Below are positions 7,898 through 16,804 of a stretch of DNA of 64,000 bases, piece after piece. Numbering within the stretch: position 1 is the stretch's first letter; every line of letters begins with the position of its first letter. The notes under the pieces are model-generated. The model saw nothing but the letters and a program-made list of their open reading frames with translations. It had not been told where the DNA came from and made no database searches. Source of the stretch: Listeria weihenstephanensis (lineage in GTDB: Bacteria > Bacillota > Bacilli > Lactobacillales > Listeriaceae); assembly GCF_003534205.1 (NCBI RefSeq), contig NZ_CP011102.1, forward strand, positions 124,001 through 188,000. Direction: 5' to 3'. Both the position numbers and the translations under genes were made by a program.

Positions 7898-7932
7898 AAG
7901 CCGAGTAGTCTCGTGATTACTTGGCTTTTTTC
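7898..7932 (+). terminator. Rho-independent terminator after chitinase
   Basis: AAGCCGAG (7898-7905) pairs with CTTGGCTT (7920-7927), followed by TTTTT. Confidence 0.8.
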
Positions 7933-8033
7933 TGTTTTCTAGAAAAATATGTTTGGCTTAATAGTAGATTTAAGCTATCTCTTTGGGGTATAGTTAAATA
8001 GGAATATTTACTATCAAAGGGAGGAGTGGAATC

Positions 8034-8558
8034 ATGCGTAAATTTTATTTGTATTTTATTTTAGTAATGGGACTTGTAATGATTGGGCTGGGGCTTTGGT
8101 TTGTATTTAATCCAAGTACGTCACTTGCGGCTTTCACAATTGTTATTGGAATTGTGTTGTTATTAAATGGTCTGAACGAGATTATTTCTTATTTCAAGGG
8201 ACGGAAGGTTTTGAAAATCTCAAACTGGATACTCTTGGACGGGGCGTTATCGTTCATAGCTGGTCTTATTATCTTGATTAACAACAATATTGGTGAGAAA
8301 TTCATCGTGCTTATTTTTGTTATCTGGGTACTTGCTTCGGCGATTTTGAACATTGTTATGGCATTCTCGGTAAAAGGATCGAAAGGTTGGATATTTATTC
8401 TGATCATCGGTATTATCGGTGCTTTGATCGCGATTATCTCGCTATTTAGCTCGGCGATTGTTGCCGTAACGGTGGCTTTGATACTTGGCGCGTTCTTTAT
8501 TTTCCAAGGGATCGCGTGTTTGTTATTATTCAACGGGATTCGTAAACAAGTGCGTTAA
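8034..8558 (+). CDS. DUF308/HdeD-type membrane protein
   Basis: A 174-residue, very hydrophobic protein with six predicted membrane segments arranged in pairs, beginning FILVMGLVMIGLGLWFVF. Short loops with GRK and KGSKG separate the pairs. This three-hairpin layout with repeated FxxxxGxxxLxxG-type segments is that of the DUF308 (HdeD-like) family. A monocistronic unit: a ribosome binding site (GGGAGG) precedes ATG 8034 and a terminator follows the stop. Members have been linked to acid stress in enterobacteria, but no function is known in Gram-positives. Confidence 0.85.
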   Translation: MRKFYLYFILVMGLVMIGLGLWFVFNPSTSLAAFTIVIGIVLLLNGLNEIISYFKGRKVLKISNWILLDGALSFIAGLIILINNNIGEKFIVLIFVIWVLASAILNIVMAFSVKGSKGWIFILIIGIIGALIAIISLFSSAIVAVTVALILGAFFIFQGIACLLLFNGIRKQVR

Positions 8559-8567
8559 CACAGCGAT

Positions 8568-8606
8568 AAAAGCCTCTTTGTGATACATTCATGGAGAGGC
8601 TTTTTT
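8568..8606 (+). terminator. Rho-independent terminator
   Basis: AAAAGCCTCT (8568-8577) pairs with AGAGGCTTTT (8595-8604) and continues as T residues. It separates the DUF308 gene from the amidohydrolase gene. Confidence 0.85.
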
Positions 8607-8649
8607 GCATACATAGGATAAAATTTCAGGAATTGGAGGGCGATTTGGG

Positions 8650-9864
8650 ATGAAGTATTGGTTGGGGAATGCGCGGTTGGAAACTGGGGTTGTGCGTGAT
8701 GGTGCGCGTGTGGTGGCAACGGAGACGGGATTGTTTGATATGTTGATTGATGGTGGGAAAATTGTGGATGTGAAGCTGGCGGGGACGGTGGACAAGACGG
8801 GGATCGCGACGAAAAACGCGAAGGGATTTCTAGTTGTGCCGTCGTTTGTGGAGAAACATATTCATTTGGATAAAACAAAATTGGGCGCGCCTTGGAGTGC
8901 GGTGACGCCGGTGAATTCGATTGTGGAGCGGTTTTCGCTTGAGACGGATGAGTTGCGGGCTTTGCCGGTGAAGATGGCGGATCGGACGCGGGTGTTACTT
9001 GATACGGAGTTGCGGAATGGGACGACGGCGTTTCGGTCGCATATTGATGTGCATCCGCGAGCGGGATTGGAATATTTGGAGACTGTTCAAAGCGTGTTGC
9101 AAGAGTATGCTGGAAAATTGGACGCGGAACTGGTGGCGTTTCCTCAACATGGCTTATTGCGATCGGATAGTGTGGCGTTGGTTCGTGAGGCTTTGCAAAG
9201 TGGCGCGACGCTAATTGGTGGGGTTGATCCGGGAAATGTGGATGGTGACGTGGAGCGCTCGCTTGAAACGATGTTTGATTTAGCAGTGGCACATGACGCT
9301 GGTGTGGATATTCATGTGCATGATCGTGGCGAGATTGGAAAGGCGACATTTTGGAAGTTACTCGAGTTGACGCGTGAGGCGAAGTGGCAAGGACGGGTAG
9401 CTGCGAGCCATGCTTTTGCTCTGGGGGATTTTGATGGTAATGAGAAAATAGAGCTGTTTGGAGCGCTTGCGGCGGAGCGGATTGCGATTGTGACAAGTGT
9501 GCCGATTGGTGGTCAGATTCCGCCGATTAATGATTTGGAGGCTGCGGGTGTGACGGTGCATGTTGGATGTGATAATGTGTATGATTGTTGGTCGCCGTAT
9601 GGGAACGCGGATTTGCTGGAACGTGTTGGGAGACTTGGTGAATTGACGGGGCGCGTGACGGAACAGGCATTGGGACAGTCGCTAGGCTTGATTACAAATG
9701 GGGTGATGCCGCTTGATAAGGCAGGGGAGCAAGTTTGGCCGATGGTTGGTGATGATGCGAACCTTGTGTTGGTGGATGCGAGCTGTACGGCGGAGATGGT
9801 GGCGAGGCGCTCAGCCCGGATGGCGACGATTTTTAGGGGAAATGTTGTCGCAGGGGAATTGTAG
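8650..9864 (+). CDS. Amidohydrolase family protein, cytosine-deaminase-like
   Basis: A 404-residue metallo-dependent hydrolase. KHIHLDK (His70, His72) opens the TIM barrel metal site; DIHVHDRGE near 218 supplies the third His, ASHAF near 250 the next, and GCDNVYD near 306 the metal-binding Asp. This set and the HLDK sequence fit the CodA-like deaminase subgroup of amidohydrolases. The likely reaction is hydrolytic deamination or amide cleavage of a cyclic substrate in the cytosol; cytosine itself is not proven. GGAGGG at 8635-8640 precedes ATG 8650. It is a stand-alone gene followed by a toxin-antitoxin locus; no permease lies next to it, unlike many codBA operons. Confidence 0.85.
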   Translation: MKYWLGNARLETGVVRDGARVVATETGLFDMLIDGGKIVDVKLAGTVDKTGIATKNAKGFLVVPSFVEKHIHLDKTKLGAPWSAVTPVNSIVERFSLETDELRALPVKMADRTRVLLDTELRNGTTAFRSHIDVHPRAGLEYLETVQSVLQEYAGKLDAELVAFPQHGLLRSDSVALVREALQSGATLIGGVDPGNVDGDVERSLETMFDLAVAHDAGVDIHVHDRGEIGKATFWKLLELTREAKWQGRVAASHAFALGDFDGNEKIELFGALAAERIAIVTSVPIGGQIPPINDLEAAGVTVHVGCDNVYDCWSPYGNADLLERVGRLGELTGRVTEQALGQSLGLITNGVMPLDKAGEQVWPMVGDDANLVLVDASCTAEMVARRSARMATIFRGNVVAGEL

Positions 9865-9883
9865 ATACACCTGGATGCTGAGA

Positions 9884-10045
9884 TTGAAAATATTTTGGTG
9901 GTGTGTTAGAATGAAATAGAAAAGGAAGCCATGCGTCCAACATGACTTCCAAATGTAGAGCCGTTGAAAAGACGATGGCTTCATATTTTTTGGATCTGCC
10001 ATCTAATCTCTTCGCTAAAAAGTGAGTTAGATGGTTATTTTTTGT
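9884..10045 (+). ncRNA. Antisense RNA of a type I toxin-antitoxin pair (promoter included)
   Basis: TTGAAA (9884-9889) and TAGAAT (9907-9912) at exactly 17 bp, with a TGT before the -10 box, form a strong promoter. The transcript would begin near 9919, fold GGAAGCCATG (9924-9933) with CATGACTTCC (9941-9950), and end at a hairpin pairing CCATCTAA (9999-10006) with TTAGATGG (10027-10034) before a T-rich run. Its 3' end overlaps the end of the holin-like toxin gene on the other strand, the arrangement of TxpA/RatA- and BsrG/SR4-like systems. Confidence 0.65.
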
Positions 10046-10145
10046 CTTTTTTTACTGATTTGATGAGCACGACGACAAAGCCAAGGAGTGATACAGTAAA
10101 TGTACCAAACCCGAGCATAAGTGTCAGTGCCTCAGCAACAGACAT
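10035..10145 (-). CDS. Holin-like toxin peptide (type I toxin-antitoxin)
   Basis: A 36-residue peptide begins MSVAEALTLMLGFG, continues with one hydrophobic membrane helix (TVSLLGFVVVLIKS) and ends in a basic KKDKK tail. This is the putative holin-like toxin family, short membrane peptides that depolarise the cell. AAAGGAAA sits about 11 bp before the ATG on the minus strand. An extended -10 (TG-A-TATACT, plus coordinates 10247-10252) lies about 100 bp upstream and would give a long leader. On the minus strand the hairpin at 9924-9950 is followed by TTTTCTATTT and can end the toxin mRNA. The antisense RNA covers its 3' region. Confidence 0.72.
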   Translation of the reverse strand: MSVAEALTLMLGFGTFTVSLLGFVVVLIKSVKKDKK

Positions 10146-10246
10146 TAATCAGGCGTTTCCTTTCTGCAGATTTTAGTACCTATTTGCATAAGCACCACCA
10201 CCTCTCGATTAGATCGGCCACCATCTTTCCACTTCTCTACAGGGTT

Positions 10247-10252
10247 AGTATA
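10247..10252 (-). promoter_or_regulatory. Extended -10 box for the toxin mRNA
   Basis: On the minus strand the sequence reads TGATATACT: TATACT preceded by TG one base upstream, an extended -10. No good -35 is seen at 17 bp, which extended promoters tolerate. Confidence 0.45.
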
Positions 10253-10312
10253 TCAGAAATAGCGTAGTAGCGCCGTGTAACTTATTTCAATGTTGGAAGG
10301 AGACGATGTTTT

Positions 10313-11113
10313 ATGCAGAAAATAATTATTAATGCGGATGATTTCGGGATGTCAAAAGGGATTAATTATGGCGTGATGGAGGCGTATTTGAATGGGGTTG
10401 TTAGTTCGACGCTGTTGATGCCGAATTTGGAGGCTGCGGAACATGCGGTGAAGTTGGCGAAAGTGGCGTGTCCTGATTTATTTATCGGGCAACATACGAA
10501 TTTTTTGCTTGGGAAACCGTGTTCTGATCCTGCTAAAATTCCTTCGATGGTTGATAAAAATGGAGATTTTCATCGTTCGGTGTATTATCGGAGCGGAAAA
10601 GGGCATTTTGTTTATGATGAGGTGCGCCTGGAAACGATTGCGCAGATGGAGCGGTTTAAGGAGTTGCTTGGTCATTTTCCAGAACATATTGATTGTCATG
10701 CGGTTGGTGACGAGATCGTGGATCAGGCGTTTTATGATATTGCGCTGGAATATGGGATACATACGACGTTGAAATATAGCGGGGATAAGGTTTGGCCTTC
10801 GTTGCCAGGATACGTGGAGATGGGATTGCTCTTGGAGGTAAATGGGTTGCCTTTTATTGAGAATGGGACGCTGGTGGAGAATTTTTTGCGGGATGATTTT
10901 GGGTTGCTTAGGCAGGATTCGGAAAAAGTGATTGAGATGCATTTCGATGCGGGATTTTTGGATCAGTTTGTGCTTGATAATTCGTCTATGACGACGCCGA
11001 GATGTCGGGAACTTGCGACGCTTTGTGACCCGCGGGTTCGTGATTGGTTCGATGCGAATGGACTCGAGCGGGTTCATTTTGGGGACTTGAAATTGGGTGA
11101 TTTCGGCGGATGA
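10313..11113 (+). CDS. ChbG/HpnK family carbohydrate deacetylase
   Basis: A 266-residue YdjC-fold deacetylase. INADDFGMS at the N-terminus gives the metal-binding Asp pair, IGQHTNF the first His and HIDCHAVGDE the second; the usual second motif is DSHHHVH, so only its first His is kept here. Known members remove an N-acetyl group from diacetylchitobiose or its phosphate in the cytosol, which would fit with the chitinase encoded 3 kb upstream. GGAAGGAG precedes ATG 10313. Its stop overlaps the start of crcB by 4 bp (ATGA), so translation is coupled to the fluoride channel genes, a pairing without an obvious metabolic reason. Confidence 0.85.
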   Translation: MQKIIINADDFGMSKGINYGVMEAYLNGVVSSTLLMPNLEAAEHAVKLAKVACPDLFIGQHTNFLLGKPCSDPAKIPSMVDKNGDFHRSVYYRSGKGHFVYDEVRLETIAQMERFKELLGHFPEHIDCHAVGDEIVDQAFYDIALEYGIHTTLKYSGDKVWPSLPGYVEMGLLLEVNGLPFIENGTLVENFLRDDFGLLRQDSEKVIEMHFDAGFLDQFVLDNSSMTTPRCRELATLCDPRVRDWFDANGLERVHFGDLKLGDFGG

Positions 11114-11523
11114 AGCGGTTTTTGATGATTGGTGTTGCGGGAATGGCGGGGGCTTTGTGTCGCTATTTTGTTGGAATGGGGATCGGTGTTTTTGGGGGAG
11201 CTGATTTTCCGCTGGGAACGTTGATTGTGAATTTGAGTGGGTGTTTTGTGCTTGGATTTTTCACGACATATTTGTTTCGATTGACGATTTTGAATACGGA
11301 TTTGGTAATTGCGATTGGAACGGGATTTTTGGGCGCGTATACGACTTTTTCGACATTTAGTTTGGAAACGGTGCGGCTTTTTGAGTCGGGAGATGCGATA
11401 TTGGCGGTTACATATTTAGGACTTAGTTTTCTTGGCGGGAACTTGTTGGCTTGGCTTGGTTTCACGCTCGGTGAACGGCGATTCGTGCGCAAAAGAGAAG
11501 CGGTCAAGGAGGGCGATTTGTGA
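11110..11523 (+). CDS. crcB: Fluoride channel subunit CrcB (first copy)
   Basis: A 137-residue membrane protein with four helices. FPLGTLIVNLSGCFVLGF carries the conserved Asn-rich GTLxVNxxG motif, and FLGAYTTFSTFSLE is the Phe-box region with the TTFSTF signature. Fluc/CrcB channels export fluoride as dual-topology dimers. The gene starts within the stop of the deacetylase gene, and its own stop overlaps the next crcB start, so the two channel genes are expressed together and probably form a heterodimer, as in other Firmicutes. No fluoride riboswitch is seen ahead of the operon. Confidence 0.92.
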   Translation: MKRFLMIGVAGMAGALCRYFVGMGIGVFGGADFPLGTLIVNLSGCFVLGFFTTYLFRLTILNTDLVIAIGTGFLGAYTTFSTFSLETVRLFESGDAILAVTYLGLSFLGGNLLAWLGFTLGERRFVRKREAVKEGDL

Positions 11524-11885
11524 TGTGGATGGACGTGATTTCCATTGCGATTGGTGCTTTCTTTGGGGCAAATGCGCGATACTGGCTGTCAACTTGGATA
11601 AAAAGCCGTGTAAAATGGGATTTTCCGATGGCGACGTTGATTATTAATTCGGCGGGAGCATTTGTGTTGGGCTTTGTCGTGCAGTTGCAGCTGTCGTTTG
11701 ATTGGAATTTGCTTTTGACGACGGGATTTTTAGGGGCGTTTACGACTTTTTCGACGTTTAAATTGGAAAGTGTGCAGTTACATGCCGAGCGAAAGTGGAA
11801 AAAGGTGATTTTGTACCAAGTGGTGACGTATTCGGCGGGATTGGCTCTGGTCGTTGCGGGGATGTTTTTGGGTTCGGTGTTATAG
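11523..11885 (+). CDS. crcB: Fluoride channel subunit CrcB (second copy)
   Basis: A 120-residue partner of the preceding protein: FPMATLIINSAGAFVLGF and FLGAFTTFSTFKLES repeat the two CrcB signatures. AAGGAGGG at 11507-11514 lies 8 bp ahead of ATG 11523; a GTG at 11520 is the alternative start. The stop of the first copy is embedded in this start. Charge distribution in the loops differs from the first copy, which is usual where paired single-topology subunits sit in opposite orientation. A long terminator follows 20 bp after the stop. Confidence 0.92.
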   Translation: MWMDVISIAIGAFFGANARYWLSTWIKSRVKWDFPMATLIINSAGAFVLGFVVQLQLSFDWNLLLTTGFLGAFTTFSTFKLESVQLHAERKWKKVILYQVVTYSAGLALVVAGMFLGSVL

Positions 11886-11906
11886 AAGCGTGGAATAGAT
11901 TTATAT

Positions 11907-11956
11907 AAAGCTTATCTTGTAAATTAGCGTTTACGGGATGAGTTTTATTTTTTTGT
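11907..11956 (+). terminator. Rho-independent terminator after crcB pair
   Basis: A 17-bp stem with several G-U pairs joins 11907-11923 and 11930-11946 around a 6-base loop and is followed by ATTTTTTTT. Confidence 0.82.
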
Positions 11957-12020
11957 CAGATTATCGGTTTGGTGCGCGTATAATATAGTATAAGAGGTTT
12001 AAAAAAGGGAGGGGATACAT

Positions 12021-12560
12021 ATGTCGGATGCTGAAATTGTTGATTTGCTGCGGGCGAAGAGTTTTGAGGGGCTGGAGAAATTGATTGATGTGTATGGGAC
12101 GACGATTTTTTGGCAGATTCGCAAAATATTGAATCATTCTGCGGAGTATGAGTATGTCACGGAAGTGGAGAATGATGTTTTCTTGGCGATTTGGGAGAAA
12201 ATTGGACAGTTTGACGCGGAGTTGGCGTCGTTTAAAACGTGGTTGATTCAGATTGCGCGGAATAAGGCGCTAGACCGGAAGCGACGTGTGATTCGGGAGT
12301 TGAAGAGGCCGCTCGTTTTGGATGAGGGGTTTGCGGAGGATCGGTATTTTACGGAGGAAGTATTTTTGGATTTGGTGGCTGGGTTGGATGATTTGGATCA
12401 GTTGATTTTCTTGAAAAAGTTCTTTTATGAGGATTCTGGTGAGGAAATTGCGGAGGACTTGGGGATTTCGCGGGACGTTGTGTATGCGCGGGTTTCGCGT
12501 GGGAAAAAGAAATTGAGAGCGTTATATAAGGAGGAGGGAGAGCATGAAAAATCAATTTAA
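12021..12560 (+). CDS. ECF-like sigma-70 family sigma factor
   Basis: A 179-residue protein. EVENDVFLAIWEKIGQFD and FKTWLIQIARNKALDRKRR are sigma region 2 with its typical ARNKALD helix; LDQLIFLKKFFYEDSGEEIAEDLGISRDVVYARVSRGKKKLR is split here into region 4, whose helix-turn-helix ends SRDVVYARVSRGKKKL. Region 3 is absent, so it is an extracytoplasmic-function type. GGGAGGGG precedes ATG 12021 and a TATAAT lies at 11979-11984, though its -35 is poor. The next gene overlaps by 17 bp and encodes a membrane-anchored protein, the usual place of an anti-sigma factor. Regulon unknown. Confidence 0.88.
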   Translation: MSDAEIVDLLRAKSFEGLEKLIDVYGTTIFWQIRKILNHSAEYEYVTEVENDVFLAIWEKIGQFDAELASFKTWLIQIARNKALDRKRRVIRELKRPLVLDEGFAEDRYFTEEVFLDLVAGLDDLDQLIFLKKFFYEDSGEEIAEDLGISRDVVYARVSRGKKKLRALYKEEGEHEKSI

Positions 12561-13281
12561 GCGTGTGGTTGAAACAGTTGGTGATGGTGTGACTTGGGAG
12601 GCTCCGCGTGAGTTGAATGGGACGGAGAAAAAGTCAATGTTTCAGCGGGCGAAGATGCATATTTTGATGCAAGATATTTTTGAAACGATGAAGGATGAGT
12701 TACGCGCAGATGAGGAGATTGTGGATTATATGCCATTCACGAATGGGGAAAATTCGATGGTGTTTACATCGGGACTTCTTGGTGGGATGTACGCGGCGAC
12801 AACGGATGCTACGAAAAATTATGTGAAGGATTTCCATGATGTGCGGGGAAATCGGGTACTTATTTTTACGACGGATCGGATTATTTTGTTTTTCGTGATT
12901 GAGTTTTTGGGGGAGAAGCGGTATCAGTCGTATTGGTATGAGGAGTTGCCGACGATGACGCTGCATGAGAAGGTGGAGCGGTTCCGGTATTTTGATGTGG
13001 ATCAGAAGAAGTTTGTGAAATCTCAAGGAAGTACGTATACGCTGGATTTTCAGACGACGAAGGGAAATATCTTTATCGAGTCGGTTAGCGCGAAGGAGGC
13101 GCAGAAGGTTCAGCGGATTATGGGACAGATTCCGAAGGCGCAGTTTACGAAGATTGGGGATAAACATCGGCGAAATTCGCTTTTTGGATACTTAACGACG
13201 ACGAGTAATGGGATTTTGGCGTTGGAGGGTGTGGCGGTTTTGGTACTTTTGTTTATGCTCGTGATGTACTTGGTGAAATAG
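12544..13281 (+). CDS. C-terminally membrane-anchored protein, possible anti-sigma partner
   Basis: A 245-residue protein that I do not recognise as a named family. It is soluble up to about residue 222, then has one strong hydrophobic segment (ILALEGVAVLVLLFMLVMYLV) at the extreme C-terminus, so the bulk should face the cytosol. The middle (RVLIFTTDRIILFFVIEFLGE through YTLDFQTTKGNIFIES) reads like a beta-rich PH-like domain. It overlaps the sigma factor gene by 17 bp and is therefore co-translated. Position and anchoring suggest it holds or senses for the sigma factor, but the classic zinc-binding anti-sigma motif is absent; the role is inference. Confidence 0.75.
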   Translation: MKNQFKRVVETVGDGVTWEAPRELNGTEKKSMFQRAKMHILMQDIFETMKDELRADEEIVDYMPFTNGENSMVFTSGLLGGMYAATTDATKNYVKDFHDVRGNRVLIFTTDRIILFFVIEFLGEKRYQSYWYEELPTMTLHEKVERFRYFDVDQKKFVKSQGSTYTLDFQTTKGNIFIESVSAKEAQKVQRIMGQIPKAQFTKIGDKHRRNSLFGYLTTTSNGILALEGVAVLVLLFMLVMYLVK

Positions 13282-13287
13282 AGGGAT

Positions 13288-13325
13288 ACGATGCGATTTC
13301 TGGATGGAGATTGCATCGTTTTTTT
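13288..13325 (+). terminator. Rho-independent terminator
   Basis: ACGATGC (13288-13294) pairs with GCATCGT (13313-13319), then a T tract. It closes the sigma factor operon. Confidence 0.82.
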
Positions 13326-13462
13326 GTGGAATCATTTATTTCTGATAGGTAGAAACTTTTGATAATATACCGTTTTTTGCAGTGTTAGCGTGTAGTATAG
13401 AGGTATAGCGAGATGAGACGTGCCTGAGAATATGCTTTTATTAGATAGGAAAGGAGTTTTTA

Positions 13463-16400
13463 ATGATGAAGAAGAGAATGAAGATTTCGTTTGTTGTTCT
13501 TTTGATATTTACGATAACAATGGTTGGACCTATAAATAGTGCGGGACTTGGAAATTGGTTTGCAACGGGGGTGTCTGCTGGAACGGGATTGACGCTTGTT
13601 GTGGATAAGCCGAAGCAAGAGGAGAAGCGCCAGTTTGGGTTGAAATTGACGGATGAGACGGCGATTAGTTCTTCTGATGACCCGCCAAGTGAGGATTCGG
13701 ATGTTGCGGATTTTGTTGAGATCGCGATTCCTGTTGGTATGGTTTTAGATGTGGAAGCGACGCAAATGCGTGATGCGGGAACGGATGCTGGGACTTTGAC
13801 GTATGATAAGGAGACGGGTGTTGCTCGTGTGACTTGGAATAGTGAGGCGACTGAACGTGTTTATGAGCTGATGTTGACGGCGGAAAAAGCGCAAGTTTAT
13901 GAGCTTCAAGCTGTGACATCTGATGTGAATGGGACAGAAGTGAAGTCCAATACTATGGTGATAACGGTTGATCCTGTTCAGGAGGAAGTAGCGCCAGAAC
14001 CTGAGGTAGAAAAAGAGCAGCAAGTTGTTCCAGTGACTCCGAAAGCAAAAGTTGCTGAAACTCCAGTTGGACGTGCGGATATTGGTACTGTTGATGTGAG
14101 CACGTTGACGGATTTTCATAATGCGATGATGAATAAAGATATTTCGACGATTAACGTTTTAGCGGATATAAATTATGCGGCATTTTCTGCGGCGGATGCG
14201 AGTCCGACCAATACGAGTGCTTCTTATCAAAGGATGCCAGAGCGTCCGCTTACGGTGAACGGGAATGGGCATACGATTGATTTTAGAAACCAGTCTTATG
14301 CGCCGTACGACAATTATTCTTTGCCAAAAGTAGTGACATTTAATGACTTAAACACATATGGAACCAATTATTATGGATTTTACACGGATAATTCTGCGGG
14401 TGGAACGAGTGCCACGAATAAAATTGTGTATAATAATGTGAACTATCGTGGTTCTCAAGCGATTCATGCCCCAGCAACGACGACGCAAATTTCTGGGAAA
14501 TCTTCTTTTGCGCAGACGAATAGTTATGTCAGTCCTTTTGATGGTGTGAGTTATACGACGCTTGCGAATCAGACGACATTCGCGGTGGGTGATATGAATA
14601 TATTGGAAGGCGCGGACGTGAAGGTAACGAATGAGTCTAGTGGTGCGATGTATATTTTCACTGGTGGAACGGTAGATATTGCGGAGAACTCGGTTTTGGA
14701 TATTTATACGTCTGGAACGAATTCTACGGTATCGGATAGTACGCTCTCAGGAATTTTTAGTTATGGGAATATTAATGTTCGGAATGGCGCGACGCTGAAG
14801 ATGGATAATGCGGTTCCAGCGGCGGGTAAGACGGCTATTGGCGGGATTTGGATGAACGCTGGTGAGTTTAATGTGTCGAATAATGCGACGGTAGATATTA
14901 AAGCGCGTGGTGCGATGTATTATGGTAGTCCGTTTTATGTATATGGTGCTGGAGTTCTGAATGTTAGTGATGACGCGGTGTTTAAGTTGGAGGCAACGGA
15001 TACTGGGACGTCTACGCAGGATGTTTTCAGTACGGGAACTGGTACGATTTTGATTGGTAAAGATGGCGTGTTTGATGTTAGCTCGGATGGAACGGGAAGA
15101 CTTGGACGGACGGTTTGGATGATAATTCTGATTTTAATTGGAACCCGATGTTTAATGTAAAGGTCACGTATAGTGCTGCAAACGTGACGGCGGTAACGGG
15201 CCAATCGGTTAGTATATTTACTAGGAATAGTTTTGTAACCAATTTTAGATCGCAAAATTTTAAACGTATCCTGTTTGAAGGAATTCCGGATGTGGAAGTA
15301 ACGATCGGGAATTTGAGTGATAATGAGGAGCGTGAAAATAGTCATGTGATTACGGGTAAAGCCAATGCAGGAGCGGTTGTGCAACTTTCTGGTGATCCTG
15401 GGATTCCTGCTGGGACGATTGCTTCGCCGAACGAGGAAGATAAGACGACGAAGTTTCATGTGATTGCTGATCAGGATGGAAACTACCGCTATGAGTTGCC
15501 TGCGGGTAAATTTTTGACAGCGGGAAACACGGTTAAAACGTATGCTTTCTTGAACGGGAAGGATGCTTCGGTGCAGACGGTCGTCCAAGATGGTACGGCT
15601 CCTGATGCGCCAATTTTAGAGGCGATTGCTGATAAGAGTATGGTAATTAGTGGTGAAGCTGAAACTGGAACAACGGTTACGATTTATGATGCGGCGGATG
15701 ATAGTGAATTTTTGAGTGGTGTGACCGATGGAAATGGGGATTTTAAGATCACAATTCCTGCTGATAAGCGCCCGCTGATTCCGAATAAGATATATTATGC
15801 AATGGCAAAAGATACAATTGGAAATGCGAGTGTGGCTTCAAACCAGATTACGGTTGCGGACACGACGGCTCCAACGGCGGATGTGATTCGCCAGTTTGTA
15901 ACGCTGGGCGATAACTTCACGACGAATCCGAAGAACTTACTTGAAAATGTAGCTGATAATGCTGGAAACGGCGATGATAATATTAGTTATGCTATTACAG
16001 AAGTACCGGATGTTTCTAAAATTGGGTACACGACGGCGACGGTAATGTTGACGGACAAGGCTGGAAATGCCGCAGAGTTTGTGATTCCGGTTTTTGTACA
16101 AGATAATGATTCTGTTAAAAATGAGAATTTCTTTTTACATGCAAGTGATTTCACGGTAGCAACGGCGGATGTGCCAACAACACAAGCTGGAATCAAGGAT
16201 ATGGTTTTAGAGATGGCAAACGTTCAGGCATATCTAATTTCAACGGGAGCAAACGCGATGGATTCTGTTGAAATCACTGGCTTGGAAGGGATTACACCAA
16301 AGACTGGCAAGTATAATGTGAAGCTGAAATTGGATTCGTTAGAGCGCGATATTACTGTGACAGTGCTTGCGGGAACGTTACAATTCAAATCGGCGACACC

Positions 16401-16794
16401 TGAAATTTCGTTTGGAACGGCTGCGATTAGTTCGCGTGAGCAGTTTTTGAAGCCAAAAGATGAGGTGAAATTGACTGTGGAAGATAGGCGTTCGGCAGGT
16501 ACGAATTGGAAGTTGATGGCTGAACTTGAGACACCTTTTGCAACGGCTGACGGGAAAGAATTGGTCAACAGCTTGTTTGTTCGCAAGTTTGAAGATGGGA
16601 ATGCAATTTTAACACCATTGAACAGCGTAGCAAGCGAAGTTTTCACGAATACAACAGGTTTGGATGGCGTGACGGAAGTGAATCTAAATGAGGCGGATAG
16701 TTCGGAATTAGTGTTGAACGTTCGCCCAGGTACAGCGCGTGCGAATCAAGAATACAGCACAACGATTAATTGGACATTAGAAGATGCACCGTGA
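13463..16794 (+). pseudogene. WxL-domain surface adhesin, frameshifted
   Basis: Two reading frames together make one protein of about 1100 residues. The first (13463-15160) has a signal peptide, a preliminary domain, and from about residue 205 a pectate-lyase-like adhesive region with repeated short motifs such as NGNGHTIDF. It loses frame near 15090-15115 and stops at 15160. The second (from about 15100, to 16794) continues in another frame with NWNPMFNV, Ig-like modules beginning APDAPILEAI, and a C-terminal WxL domain (GTNWKLMAE and a final INWTLEDAP) that binds peptidoglycan non-covalently. Comparison with the paralogue at 54145 suggests some 25-35 residues are missing at the junction, so a small deletion is likelier than a simple indel. 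No slippery heptamer is seen. Start ATG 13463 follows AAGGAG. Confidence 0.82.
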
Positions 16795-16804
16795 GAAAAT
16801 AGAA

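Noticed and set aside
8555-9496. 313-codon minus-strand ORF opposite the amidohydrolase gene
   Set aside because: Pro/Ser/His-rich shadow of a G-rich plus-strand gene that has clear catalytic motifs.
15085-15120. Programmed ribosomal frameshift in the WxL gene
   Set aside because: No X-XXY-YYZ slippery heptamer or following pseudoknot is seen, and residues appear to be missing, so a deletion is more likely.
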